A stretch of DNA of 64,000 nt. Origin: Strongylocentrotus droebachiensis (taxonomy: Eukaryota; Echinodermata; Echinoidea; Camarodonta; Strongylocentrotidae). Below, piece by piece: positions 10,750 through 22,015 of the stretch. Numbering within the stretch: position 1 is the first letter of the stretch; every line of letters begins with the position of its first letter. The stretch covers positions 366,517 to 430,516 of the forward strand of contig JAVYIG010000871.1 in the NCBI GenBank assembly GCA_035222895.1. Direction: 5' to 3'. The translations under genes were made by a program, and so were the position numbers. Below the pieces are notes generated by a model that saw only the letters and a list, made by a program, of their open reading frames with translations, did not search any database and was not told where the DNA came from.

Positions 10750-12337
10750 TTCAGTCCCCGAGGGTGATAATAGTATTCGAAAGTATGATTTCATGGGAGG
10801 TTCCACTCAGGATTAGTGTTGGATTTATGAGCTTGAGATTAAACATTTATGAGCGCTGCAGTGAAAAGTAACGATCTCCCGGGATTACGTATATGAATTT
10901 GAATGTGTTCTTGTCACTAGCTGTGCTTTGATGCGTGCGAGCCATCGCTCAAACTGGGAGTGTATTTATAGGTGTGAATGTATTCTCAGGATTTTTAGGT
11001 GGCGGGAGGGGGCAGAGGTAAGGGGCGATCGCATTTTAATAGAAGCATATAATATAGAATTAAAGAAAGGCAAATAGTGGTAGCGGATTCCTTTTTTTTT
11101 GCAAACTGATGTATATTGGGATTTGGCTCAGGCATTTGACAGAACGGGTCTGTATGTTTGCAGAAGAAAAAAATACATAGTTCAATCAGTTAATTGGTTT
11201 CATCGAAGAGTGTAGTTGAAAAAAGATGAAACACTCAAAAGAGAGAATATAATCAAAAAGATGAAGGCAGTCTTGTTGAGCTCATACAATTTCAAACACG
11301 ACGTGAAAATCAATTATTTCAAATTTTAGCCAAATAGAAGGAAAAAAACCTTAAAGCCTGTGAAAAACACTTGAATTTGTCTGCATAACCACTTCACAAA
11401 ATTAATTATTAAACCGTGTGAAAAGTGTGTTCCATAGAAGCGAGCTAAATCTCAAAAGACCAATACTTTCGACGTTATTAAAATTTACAAGTGCTGTGCA
11501 TTGCGATTTGACTTTAACGACTAATTGGCGTTGCACTGGAGGGTGTACAAAGCATAGTGGGTTTCAAGAATGCACTAAAGTGCACACATCGTAGACAAAC
11601 CAAATTTCGAATGCTTTGGTATTACGCGGCGACCTACAATTATTTAGAAAGGAAAAAAATATATTCCACAGGGGTCACTTTAGGAAGGTTTATAATTAAG
11701 TTGGCTTTCGCTCTATACTTAAACAATCTCTCCCCCTTAGCAGAACCTAATAAAGAGATAATCCACGCTTGCCCTGGACGGGAATTATCAAATTGAGCGG
11801 CCAAATGCAAGCTGGTCGATCGGAGGAGGTGACCCCAAAGTGTACCGGCGTGTACGCCTCGGGGCGAGGGACGGCGTCAAGATATAGTGTTATGAGGAGT
11901 GAGGGGTGGGGGCACTGTCGCGTATCTCTAACTGCAATTATACAGAGAAGAGGGGGGGGGGCAAAAAGGCGTCGGGGACATATTATTGGGAAGATAAAAA
12001 CTGAAAAGAAAGACTAATTCTATAGACGCCCTGCATTATTTTATCCACTTAAGGTGCTTCCCGAATGACTGGATTCACGTTGTCCCACTAAATGTGTTTC
12101 ATGTAAGCTTTATTACTCATTTTACTTTACAACATGTAGGACTTTTTTTCTTCGAAGTGCTAACGCGATTGAAGATTATACAATGTTCCATCGCTAGGAT
12201 AAACAGTAACATGCTACAATTATTGTCTAAGTCTATATCTTAATTGTCCATTATTTGCTCCAAAATGATCATTGCCATTCCGTTGCTCAGGATTTGTTGT
12301 ACTCTAGACAACATATCTAAATAAGGAAACGGTTCAG
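10750..12337. other. No gene recognised
   Basis: About 1.6 kb with no recognisable repeat or domain. Two overlapping open frames (11557-11796 and 11769-12017) lack known motifs; the second ends in a G10 tract. Confidence 0.4.
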
Positions 12338-12339
12338 TA

Positions 12340-12361
12340 CACACTAAGAAATAGGGGTACA
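12340..12361 (+). repeat. Left terminal inverted repeat of the THAP transposon
   Basis: Twenty-two bases starting CACACTAAGAAATA immediately after TA at 12338-12339. They match the inverted right end with three mismatches. Confidence 0.7.
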
Positions 12362-12364
12362 TTT

Positions 12365-12492
12365 GGGGTGCAGATTACGCGTAGTTGGCCGAGGGTACTA
12401 ATCTGCTCCATATAGGGCGCACTCAGTGCATTCAACGTAAAATGTGCACCCTGAGGGGTGCAAGAATTTGGAGGGTGCAGAATGTGCACCCC
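12365..12492. repeat. Left subterminal GGGTGCA/GTGCACC motif array
   Basis: Copies of GGGTGCA or its complement lie near 12366, 12443, 12456, 12473 and 12485, with looser GCGCACTCAGTGCA between. The motif is the same as in the much larger right-hand array. Confidence 0.65.
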
Positions 12493-12749
12493 ACTAGTCT
12501 TTATCAAAGCATTATGAAATTATACTGTAGTTTAAAGATTGATCTATTCTCAAGTCTGTGTATATATTTCAAGAACAACATAACACAACAATAAACAATT
12601 ATACCCTTTTGTATGCATCGTTATTATTATTCCATGAAAAATCATGGACTATAAGTTTTATGAAACAAGTTTAAGTCAGTCGATCTTTTGCAGAGACTTT
12701 TAATTCCGTTCAACTTCCGAGTTTAATAAGCGAGTTCGTAGTTAGATTC

Positions 12750-12840
12750 TGCGCATGCGCGAAAAATCCTCCGTGACCTTTCCGCTGGATCAATTGGGAT
12801 AAATATTGGTCGGTGCTGTGCTTACACACAACAGTGAATG
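12750..12840 (+). promoter_or_regulatory. Possible promoter of the THAP gene with an NRF1-like site
   Basis: TGCGCATGCGCG at 12750-12761 is a full match to the palindromic NRF1 consensus. A GATAAATA stretch follows at about 12797. A strong splice donor CAG/GTAACTG (12921-12930) lies downstream and a polypyrimidine tract plus acceptor precedes the THAP start codon. Together they suggest transcription starting near 12830 with a non-coding first exon. Inferred from motifs only. Confidence 0.3.
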
Positions 12841-12923
12841 GGGAATGTTAGCATTTATCACGTTCTAGATACGATTTGTTTACATCATGACATCATTCCT
12901 TTTCTACAAATCATCTTGAGCAG

Positions 12924-13845
12924 GTAACTGGATATATTTTCCTTCTTTTCCTTTTGTTTTGTACGTGGTCAGCAATTGATTTAGTATTTTTCTTCTTTGC
13001 AATCGGCAGTTGCCTCCACAGAGGCGAAAGTATGCCGTGTCCCGACTGTTGCCCCATACAGTATATTTTGTGTAAGCCGTCTGCTTCGCATGGCAATCGT
13101 TAAAAAAGGTCGTGATTCTGACTTTAAAATTTAATAACCGGTGTTAAGAATAACTCATATGAAGGCTCTTCCCTGCTAGTTCAGCCTGTATATCACTTAA
13201 AATAATTATGGCCTACATGATCTAAACTTACCTGCTTACGCATATTTTGTTTGTTATTTTGCCTGATCATGTTGATTGAACTGAAGTGAAGAAAAAGAGT
13301 GACTAAATTCAGACTAGATCTAGATCTCTAGTCTATGTAATCGAAACAAAAGACACTGAGACCGATTTGATTTTTTTTTAAATGTATACAAACTGTATAA
13401 CAAGGACTGGACTTCCAGTTATGCCTATCCATTGACTAAAATAAGTAGTTTCACTTCACTTCCTGTTAAAATGCTTTCAATCAATGACAATGAATGCTGC
13501 CACTGTGCCAGCTGTAAATTCACCTTCACTGTCCTGCTTGCCCAGTGACATCATAAGCAGTGCTGATGTCCTCTTGGCAATGCCAATGGGCTGTTTATTC
13601 CATTACAGCTATCATGTGTTAAAGGGAACAAGGCAGATTTATTTGGTAAATTTGTATGATCATTGAGATTATCACCTTAATTAAGGCAATAATTTAATGT
13701 TCTTCCTTTCTTGGGGGGGGGGGGGGATTGAGACTATCAGCTGTGGTGTTTTTTTTCCCAAGAAAGAAGAAATATTTTCCTGCCCAAATAGAAACCATTA
13801 TAATTTGTGTTAACATGAAATATTTTTCTCTCTTTTTACAATCAG
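12924..13845 (+). other. Possible 5'-UTR intron of the THAP gene
   Basis: The donor is CAG/GTAACTG with GT at 12924. The acceptor is a TTTTTCTCTCTTTTTACAAT tract ending CAG at 13843-13845, nine bases before the start codon at 13855. The interior has no coding motif, and its 60-61-codon open frames on both strands are unsupported. A G14 run is at 13713-13726. Confidence 0.35.
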
Positions 13846-13854
13846 ACTATCATC

Positions 13855-14523
13855 ATGGGGAGAATCTGTGCTGTTATTGGGTGCTCGAACAGTACATTCA
13901 AGCTTGATAAATGGTATTCACAATTGTGTGACAGACATGGCCTGAAATATGGGGCCTGCGTATGCACACCACCTTTTGTACCATTCCCTTTTCCTTTGCA
14001 AAATAAAGATGCAGACGGCCGTCGACGATGGATAAAAGCGATAAATCGAAAACGTCCAAATGGCAAAAACTGGGAACCAACGTATGGAGATAGGGTTTGC
14101 TCATATCACTTTCGAGATGGACAACCTAGTGCAGCGTGGCCAGACCCAACAATGAATCTGGGATACAGCTCAGCACACCAGTCTTCACATAAATCTCCTC
14201 GTCTGCCTCCAAGAGAAAGACCTCAGTGCCCAGAAAAGAAGAAATCAACAAGTAAACGGAAGAGAAAGAAAGTCGACTTGACAGGAGATCCTGACTCACA
14301 TGAAACCTCTACGGCTGAGGAGCACCTAGAAGTTAGTGAGACAGCTTCAAGTAAAGAAAAGAGGAAATCAACATGTAAACGGAAGAGAAAGGATGTCGAC
14401 TTGACAGGAGATCCTGACTTTCATGGATCCTCTACTCTTGATGAGCACCAAGAAATTGATGAGACAGCTTCAAGTAATAAGGAGAAAAGATCTGATCATA
14501 TTGTTGGTGCACATAATCACTGA
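13855..14523 (+). CDS. THAP-type zinc-finger protein, transposase-derived, lacking DDE domain
   Basis: The 222-residue product begins with a THAP (C2CH) DNA-binding module: Cys5, Cys10, Cys82 and His85 fit C-x4-C-x71-C-x2-H, with the conserved Trp60 before KAINRKRPNG and Pro91 after the zinc ligands. Residues 20-45 form an insert with three extra cysteines, as in THAP proteins linked to transposases. The conserved AVPTIF box is replaced by WPDPTMNLGY. Residues ~129-211 are two copies of a 41-residue lysine-rich segment with KRKRKK/KRKRKD, plausible nuclear signals. The start has A at -3 and G at +4 and follows a good splice acceptor. The frame stops at 14523, while homologous-looking sequence continues in the next frame, so the protein is truncated. 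Location inside a TA-flanked element makes a transposon origin likely; a domesticated host gene is less likely. Confidence 0.75.
   Translation: MGRICAVIGCSNSTFKLDKWYSQLCDRHGLKYGACVCTPPFVPFPFPLQNKDADGRRRWIKAINRKRPNGKNWEPTYGDRVCSYHFRDGQPSAAWPDPTMNLGYSSAHQSSHKSPRLPPRERPQCPEKKKSTSKRKRKKVDLTGDPDSHETSTAEEHLEVSETASSKEKRKSTCKRKRKDVDLTGDPDFHGSSTLDEHQEIDETASSNKEKRSDHIVGAHNH
14238..14483 (+). repeat. Tandem 123-bp in-frame duplication inside the THAP ORF
   Basis: The segment starting GAAGAAATCA at 14238 recurs as GAGGAAATCA at 14361, an offset of 123 bp (41 codons). Both copies encode KRKRK followed by VDLTGDPD and an acidic stretch ending ETASS. The frame is kept through both units. Confidence 0.85.
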
Positions 14524-14755
14524 TCACAATTATGGGTTACATTGTGATAAAAGATTATGTACCTGCCTTGGATGTGTTGCAAAGCAAAAACAAATTGAAG
14601 ATCTACAACAGAGAAATAGTCATTTACAGGCAAAGCTGAAAGCTACAAACAAACAGCATGGTAAGAAAGGTGATTTTGATATGACTACTGTTGTCACGAG
14701 AACTGATAAAACTGTCAGATTGTACACTGGATTTGAATCAAAAAGTCACGAATAA
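14522..14755 (+). pseudogene. Frameshifted continuation of the THAP transposase (Cys motif, coiled coil)
   Basis: In the frame one base away from the THAP ORF, the sequence reads DHNYGLHCDKRLC, then CLGC, then a heptad-like stretch KQKQIEDLQQRNSHLQAKL, then DKTVRLYTGF and a stop at 14755. A coiled coil followed by a (K/R)xYTG(F/L) motif is the usual lead-in to the helix-turn-helix and DDE domain of THAP-containing transposases (family knowledge). Those domains do not follow: stops interrupt every frame after 14755. One frameshift and one truncation therefore separate this copy from an active transposase. A GTAAGAAA at about 14660 could be a splice donor. Confidence 0.65.
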
Positions 14756-16045
14756 TATGTCCTTTCCTTTTATTCGTCTGATGAAAGGTACATAATGTTT
14801 CTGGTGATTTGTTGAACTATTTTATTGGAGCCAAGGAGCTCTATGTTTATATTAATTAAGAGAAGCAAACATAGGCTGTGCAGGAATACAGTAATTGTGC
14901 TAGTCAAATGCACGGGTATGAACTGGTTAGTGTTTATTTCTGTCTTGAGGCTAGCTTAACTTGATACATTTATTAGAATATCATATATTGAATGTACCTC
15001 TTTATATATTATATCAGGGCTGAACATTTATGAAATAAATAAAACATGGACATGTGAAATTGACTGACTACATGTATGTATGTCGGGTTCCAAAGTATTA
15101 CAAATTTACTGTTTTTCTATACACATTTACAGGTGTATTTTCTTGGGCTATAGGAATACATTTTTTTTTTTAATAATTGAAGTGTGCTATTTACCAAAGT
15201 ATTGTATGTTTTGTGTGTGCTTATATTTTTATCAAGACAGAAAATAGGATTTTTGTATCCTTATGCAATAATAAAGCAGCTAACTACATATGATATGCAG
15301 CTCAAAGAGATATCTTGATCATGAGAATAGTTACATTTCTCATCTTATATTTCTGTTGTAAATAGTGACAGAGAGAGGTTTTCTTCTCCAAGCCGAAATC
15401 AGATTTCCGCATGTAGAACACGTGATCGGACTTACAATCGATTGTATCTCTTTCTGCAACGGGGCCCAGAAGTGATTACTGTTCTTTTACTACTATAATT
15501 TCCAATCGATGTGCATTCTAGTATTCTTGTATGTCCTGTAAAGTAGTATTAATTTAGTTTTTGTACAATATATTTGCTGTCCCCAAATTATTTGGTGGAA
15601 TTGATGGAATAAATGAAGATAACATTTTCAGTAGTCATCTTCATTTATAAGAATAAATTGGTGTTGATTCCCTGACTAAAGCTGTTAAAGTTTGTTCTCT
15701 TGCCTTTACTTCATGCAAGAAAAGCATACTGTATTCAAAGGTGTAATTGTAGATTTCACCTTTTTTGTACCTCAAATTAGAATGTTGATGTTTGCCAACA
15801 GCCCAACATGGTATATTACACGCACATTGTATTACTTCTTTATATTACTTGTTACTTTTGTCTAGATATTGCAGAAGGTAAACCGCATATATATGGCAAC
15901 AGTGTCATATGTGGTTATTTTCTCTTACCCACTATGCATAGTGGAAACTGAAACCGGTCATTCATGTTGTCAATAAAATGTGATTTTGATATGAAAACAA
16001 ATTGTTTGATCTTATGATTTTATTGGTAATAATGTGATGTAAAGA
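14756..16045 (+). other. Non-coding remainder of the THAP element with poly(A) signals
   Basis: No transposase or nuclease motif was found. AATAAA signals occur at 15034, 15038 and 15972. The last, followed by TGTGATTTTGATATG, would end a transcript just before the right motif array. The segment may be a long 3'-UTR or what is left after an internal deletion. Confidence 0.4.
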
Positions 16046-16550
16046 GTGCATGTGCACCCTGCAATGTGCAATTCTACACCATATAAAGGTTGCAAATCTG
16101 CACCCCTAAAGGTGCTTGCTTGCATCCCAAGGGGTGTATGTATGCACCCTTCAGGGAACAATTGTGGACCCCAAACCCCTGCACCCTATATGGGACAAGT
16201 CTGCACCCCAAACTGGGGTGCAAACGAGCACCCTTAGGGGTGCAGACCGCTGCTACAATAGCAGCCACCTATAGGGTGCAAGTCTGCACCCCAAATAAGG
16301 GTGCAATTTTGCACCCCAACTGGGGGTGCAAAATTGCACCCTATAGGTGGCTGCTATTGTAGCAGCGGTCTGCACCCCTAAGGGTGCTCGTTTGCACCTC
16401 TAAGGGTACTCTTTTTGCACCTCTAAGGGTGCAAATCTGCACCCCAAATAAGGGTGCAATTTTGCACCCCAATTGGGGGTGCAAAATTGCACCCTATAGG
16501 TGGCCGCTATTGTAGCAGCGGTCTGCACCCTATAGGGTGCAAATTTGTAC
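16046..16550. repeat. Right subterminal GGGTGCA/TGCACCC array with nested inverted repeats
   Basis: More than 25 copies of GGGTGCA or TGCACCC in alternating orientation. A ~95-bp block beginning TGCACCCCAAATAAGGGTG occurs twice (about 16285 and 16437). The block at about 16215-16275 is the inverted copy of 16340-16400, including GACCGCTGCTACAATAGC and its complement. The array can fold into very long hairpins. Open frames across it only translate the repeat. Confidence 0.85.
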
Positions 16551-16567
16551 CATTATTTTTTAGTGTG
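16546..16567 (-). repeat. Right terminal inverted repeat of the THAP transposon
   Basis: Ends TATTTTTTAGTGTG directly before TA at 16568-16569 and is the inverse of the left end with three mismatches in 22. Confidence 0.7.
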
Positions 16568-16569
16568 TA

Positions 16570-19500
16570 GAAGTCGCCATCACGTTCAAGCGCTAGCGTA
16601 AGATGGCGGTTTCCTGCATCTTTTCAATTTTCAAAAAAATGTGTCAACTATGTGTTCTGAAATGTATGATTATTTAATTGATTTATATCACGATATGACT
16701 ATATAATATGTATTTTGACTTTTGTTAATAGTATATAATGTACCTAGTTTGTAAATAACTTTTTATAATGTTTAAAAAATGCAGAAATCAAATCGAAAAA
16801 ACAAAAACAAGTAGTGAATGTTCGCTCATGTTCGCTCATAGGTTTTCAAAATAAGAATTATATCCTGATTGTTGCTGTTTATACATAGGCCGAAGAGTGA
16901 GTGAGCTGCTTGATGTATGCCTTGTGTGAAGCCCTACGTAACTTGAAAGGGCTTCATCGGTATTTTTAGTGAAAACTAATGTCAGAGCTTACACATTCTA
17001 TGTAAAAAAAAGATCTATGTTAATTTAGGAGAATAAACGTTCATGGAAGAAATTGCTTCTCAATCGCCCTCACATATAAATATTTGAATTTGAAAAAGAA
17101 AACAAAACTCTGGTTAATATCATGCGAGACAGCCATCCGCCTTTATAAGCAGTGTACCTATAGTACAATTAAAGCTTTCCCACTAAGTATCATGTTTACG
17201 TGTCAATATTCTATCAAATGAATGTAATATATTATGTAATCTCGTATATTGTATTGTATCCTATCGTTCTTGAATAAAGAAAAGATAACAAAAAACAAAA
17301 AAACGTTCTTTCCACATGCATGCATAGGTGTAGTCCCATGTGCCCGATTCTGTGCGCAGTGACATCTGAGTTTCCTCAAAAATTAAGGCAATATCTTTTT
17401 ATTTTGTTAATCTTCATAATTGCTACGTAGCAGAAGTTTTAAGATGAGTATGACAATAATCATTGCATCCGTACTCACGGCCGCTCGATTCACTCAGGAT
17501 TATAGTAATTCATTTTTGTTCCCTTTACTACACCCAATCTCATGAATGTTCATATCGGTAACGAGGCAAGAAAACTATTGAACCATGCAGGGATGGAATC
17601 CAGTGCATTCGACTCCAACAGAACAAAAGAGGTCGCACAGCCTTATATTTTTTTTTATTCAGACATCCGTATTCAGAGAAATAAAGTAATGGTTGGTACT
17701 ACAAAATCGAACAAATAGCAACGAGAACAGACGTACTGACGCTTTTCGTCTCGTACTCTTCGGAGTAAATCGCAAAAAAGAACGAGAAAGGGGTATATCT
17801 GATTTCCCTCATATTCTGTTTTACTTCAAGGAAGAAAAGGGTAAAGCATCAAGTTGATGCTTTACATACAAACAAGGCGGGAGAGAAAGCATTGTGTTTT
17901 TGAGGGGGGAAAGGTTTGTTGGGGGGTGTGAAATTAATCAGAAACTTTTTTCGAACGTCTGAAGGTATTTCAGTGCCCTACTTTATCCGTGCGTAGGGGT
18001 TGTAAACGAACTAGGCTGGGTGAGATTGGAGAAATATTTGTTTCGCGGGCATGCAAATTCGACACAAGGTGTGTTATACGGAGAAATTCTATTCTTTTTT
18101 TGTATTTATATTCGTATCATGTATCCCTATCTTATAACGCAATTGTAAGTCTATACCGACTCTCATAGTTTGTCTGAAATCGTTATAAACTCAATTAATG
18201 GGCCCATAAATCAAGTAAGAAGGCGGGGGAGGGGGTGTCGTCCAAGGCCGGAGCCAAGGGAATCCCTTGTCTTTTATTTAATAGTGGTAAGGAGACCCAT
18301 TCCCCCGGCCCTAATTCGAAGAGAATAAAAACTGTTGCGCTTGTAGGTAAAAAACAGAAACAGAAACGTTTTATATAAATCCTAACATTTTATTACGTCG
18401 TATTACGTATTACTCGCACAACAAATCAATTTGATTTTTGGCTAATGATGTTTAGCTGGTTACATGCAAGCGAAATTAATCAATATTATGTTGTGCATAC
18501 TTCATTTACCCATACTTTGGGGTTATTTTTACGTAAAAATGGAAAGAAAATTACACCTCCACCATAAAGACTAAAAAATGATTTAAAATTCGTTTACCAA
18601 CTGTCATTGTATTACAGTTAAGTTGTAAAATTACTCTTTTTTCAATGTTCGTTTGGCAAAGATTGGTTACGTGCAGGAAATTTAATCAATATTTTCATAC
18701 TCCTTCTCCGGAGATTTCGGAAGCATTTTTTTAAATATAAGAATGGATTAAAAGATTTCTCCTTGTTATTAAGATAAGCAATAATACAGACAAACAAAAA
18801 TATCGTTGCCGTAGAATCGGCAAAAATAGAGATGAATTTAAGAATGACCGCAGGGTCTTATAAGATCAATGATCACACCAGACCGTTTGACAGTCATTTT
18901 ATCATCATTTCCCTAATTTGCATCTTTCTGGAAAAGAAAATAGACAGTCTGAAAAGGTTTATTTATAATATTTCCGTATTCAGAAAGATTGATGTTGGAA
19001 ATTTTAGGTATTTCATGAGCTGTATTTTACTATATGATTGGCATTCATAATTATGTTAAGCATTCATAACATTTAAACAACAGGAGAAAACAGATGAAAT
19101 GAACTCTAAACGGTTTCACCGTCAAATAAAAAATATGAAGAAAACAAAACAGATCAAAGCTGGGGATATGTCCATCAAAAAAGTAAAGCATGATATTGGA
19201 AAGTTCAGATTAAACGAGGTTATCTAAACATGTAGAATAAGAACTAAAAAGAAATAAACCCTGAAGTAATTTAAAAGAAGAGAGACGGATCAACTAACGT
19301 GAATTATGCAATTTGGTTTGCTGTTTCCCCCTAATGAGCGTTCGGTTTTTGTTCGAGTTAGAAATGTGACATCGTAATTGATGTAGTTGTCCATTTTAGT
19401 CAACCGTTTTCCTTTTAAATTTCTGTGTTTCTTTTCTCTTGTTATGCACGTTCGTATTTTCTCGGATTTCTTGGTCGATTTTGCGGAAAAAGATAACATG

Positions 19501-19685
19501 ACTCCTACCTGTAAATATAGGCCTATACACAAACGGAAGCAATCTATTTGAATTGAATTTAGCTGTTGACTTCTCCGAAGATAGCTGTTAAAACAACTAA
19601 AGGAAAAACAGGTTCCCGTTGATATATCTAAATTATTTTGAATTAGTCTGGGTTTGATAGAATAGTAAAAAGTAAAAGCTAATTT
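16570..19685. other. No gene recognised over 3.1 kb
   Basis: AT-rich sequence with no domain-bearing open frame and no repeat unit that I could match elsewhere in the window. A perfect 25-nt palindrome with a one-base centre (arms GTAAAGCATCAA / TTGATGCTTTAC) lies at 17841-17865. Confidence 0.4.
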
Positions 19686-19939
19686 CAGGGGCGGATCCAG
19701 GGGCGGGGGGGTTCACGCTCCCTTTTTTTCCCTTCCGAATAAACAAAAATTCACATAAATGTTTGGTTTACGCATTCAGAAACACCTCAGAATGTACCAT
19801 AAAGCATCTTAAGGTTTAGCAATTCCCGGGAGCCTTTAAGCGGGCCCCGGACCCCACGCCGTATAGGCTTCCTGCTCGCAATTTCGTACATTTCACGCCC
19901 CCCCCCCCCCCCCCTTGTAAAATACTGGAACCGCCTCTG
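19686..19939. mobile_element. hAT-like MITE, 254 bp
   Basis: The ends are CAGGGGCGGATCCAG and the inverse of CAGAGGCGGTTCCAG, the terminus of a widespread animal hAT family (established pattern). The interior contains G/C homopolymer runs and AACACCTCAGAATG, also typical of these copies. An intact 8-bp target duplication is not visible. The 62-codon minus-strand frame inside it is not a gene. Confidence 0.7.
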
Positions 19940-20476
19940 AATGTAACTCTTCAGCCCTCTCACTCTCTGTTTCAATGTACATGATGTTTGAAGAAAATTA
20001 TGGAGTGATGTAAATCCATTTTCTTTCTTTTATTCCCTTTTCTATATTTTTAAGACTGAACCTTCTGTAAAGATTTCAGGAACGTTATGAAATGGCGTTT
20101 TCTCAGCATGTTCTAAACTGAGTGATCTTCTTAAAACATTTCCTTCCGTCAACCTGCTTCGTTGTACTAACTAGCCAAGATCATCCTTGTATCATGAATT
20201 TCTCCCTGAATCATTACCCTCAGGGAAAGTTAGTCACTTTCAATCTCCCCTTCTTTGTGGGCCGATTTTCTAGAATAACTTGATTACGGATGATGAATAG
20301 TATAGCGTTGTTACTTATTGGAAAATGTTGAAATCGGATCTTAGAATGTGTCGAATATGACAAATGGAGCGCCACCTAGTGCGGGGAACATGATTAAAAA
20401 AACACTATTCCCAAACTCAGAGAGAAGATTGATATGTTATATGACTACCACGGTATGATCCATGGGAGTCCTTGAA

Positions 20477-20940
20477 GAGGCGCGATTGCTCAGTGGGTAG
20501 AGCAGTGGTCTCGTAATCCGGTGACCCGGGTTCGGAACCAGGTCGATGCGCTGGTGCCCCTTGGTTAGGCATTAATCATCATAACCAGGCCCCTCGGTCT
20601 TCTGGTTGATTACTAACATGTATGTATGCTTTCTTTAATAGCAGTCAGGTAAAATAACCACTCCCACTGGTTAATTCACTCGACTCTCGACCGAAAGCTT
20701 AATTGAAGGTTCGAATCTCTGCCCTCAAGAGGTCCTTAAATCAAGGCACTTTGTCATTGTCTCCCTCGACTATAGCGTCAAGTGTATATCAGGTTGAATT
20801 TGATCCCTTAAAACAAATGGAATGTGCAGTGTTGAAGACTTGCTGGGGCTAGTCGAAACCCACTCTGGGGCGCACGTCAACGTTTTCGTTATATCCTAAT
20901 AAATGCGATATGTGCTGTTCGAAACGGAATAAAAAAAGCA
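20477..20940 (+). mobile_element. tRNA-derived SINE (tRNA-Thr-like head)
   Basis: The head at about 20480-20553 has an A box TTGCTCAGTGGGTAGAGC, an anticodon-like loop CTCGTAA (CGT) and a B box GGTTCGGAACC. The 3' acceptor and anticodon stems no longer pair, so this is not a working tRNA gene. A second B-box-like GGTTCGAATCTC lies at 20707. The body ends in an A-rich region with AATAAAAAAAGC near 20925. The right boundary is approximate. Confidence 0.6.
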
Positions 20941-21051
20941 AAAATTGATTACTCTGAGAGACTTTAAGCTTTCAAACAATTATAACCTTGAATACTATTT
21001 GGCGACTTACACAAATATTTGGTTCGGTTTGGTTTAATTTTTGTTTTCATT

Positions 21052-21435
21052 CATATAGCTCCGTTTAGTCTCATTTGACAACGCCCCTATCGTCAGTGTC
21101 AGCAGCCTAACATGTTAGCCTATGGAATTTTACCCCCCAAAATCGTTTTAAAAAAAAAATATATCATTTTTTGAAAGCACATCCACCCCGACGTACGTTA
21201 TCACTAGCTTTTTTATTGGAACTTTCATGTCCCATTGACTTTTGAAAGTTCACCCGCCGTTATTTGATCAAAATAGGTTGCAAGCTCGCCATTTCCTATA
21301 ATACACATGTGAAACAAGTCGAACTTTGGACTCAGTTTGCCGAGCGATTGTAAGGTTTTAGGTCAAGCACACGATGGATAAGAAGCATGAATTATAATAG
21401 ATCAGTTCTGATCGGTTCATTATGTCCATTTCAAA
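21052..21435 (+). repeat. Dispersed ~385-bp repeat, copy 1
   Basis: Begins CATATAGCTCCGTTTAGTCTC and aligns almost throughout with 46016-46397 in the same orientation, including CCACCCCGACGTACGTTATC and GTGAAACAAGTCGAACTTTG. Clear terminal inverted repeats were not seen. Confidence 0.8.
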
Positions 21436-21554
21436 AATCTTCTTCGCATTACGTAATTCGCCATGGTCATCTTCGCACATTTCGATAGGTAACGCGCAAG
21501 CTAATGAAATTGCCTTGGGTTGCTTTTTTCGAAAGAAGTTGCTACCGTGCTATA

Positions 21555-21625
21555 CAGAGAGAGTGATAGAGAGACAGACATAGACAGAGACAGGCAGACA
21601 GACAGACAGAGAGAGAAAGGGGACG
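21555..21625. repeat. GA/CAGA microsatellite
   Basis: Interrupted GAGA and CAGA runs. The minus-strand frame over it is Leu/Ser low complexity. Confidence 0.8.
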
Positions 21626-22015
21626 AGACTGGAGAGAGGAATACGGAAGCAAATGATGCACAATCCAATTCAAGACGCATCACGATGAATAGATAAGACG
21701 TGGCGATGACAGGCAAGATTTGGGCGCAGGTTTTGTAATGAGGTGGACCGTGCCGGCGATGACAAGCCGTTGATTATCTTCAACGTAACTGAGATTTATA
21801 GAAACAGACATGGATTACCATCCTATACCTAATATAAATATTCTCAACGTGCGATGAACGCCAAGCGATTTGGGATGGGGGACAAAATCGAGAGAGAGAG
21901 AAAAAACGAACGCCCCGGGCGATGGTTATCGACGCAGGACCAAGGCCAAAGTCGAGGAATTTTGACGACATTTCCCCGCAGAAAACCATGAATAAGCTTT
22001 CATTAGGCCTTCCTT

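Larger units (their letters stand above)
12340..16567 (+). mobile_element. TA-flanked 4.2-kb DNA transposon with GGGTGCA end arrays and a THAP gene
   Basis: The left end CACACTAAGAAATA and the reverse complement of the right end CACACTAAAAAATA match at 19 of the first 22 positions, and both are bordered by TA (12338-12339, 16568-16569). Inside each end are GGGTGCA/TGCACCC motifs in both orientations: a short set at 12365-12492 and a large set at 16046-16550. Between them lies a THAP-domain gene whose tail resembles THAP/coiled-coil/DDE transposases of marine animals. A 2-bp TA duplication and this protein type suggest the ISL2EU branch of the PIF-Harbinger group (inference). The DDE domain and any YqaJ-type partner are not visible, so this is probably an internally deleted copy. 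Confidence 0.7.

Noticed and set aside
16046..16362. Overlapping frames on both strands rich in Cys-Thr-Pro-Lys-Gly and His-Pro
   Set aside because: They are translations of the GGGTGCA motif array, not a cysteine-rich protein.
20480..20553. Functional tRNA-Thr gene
   Set aside because: A and B boxes and a CGT loop are present, but anticodon and acceptor stems do not pair and a SINE body follows.
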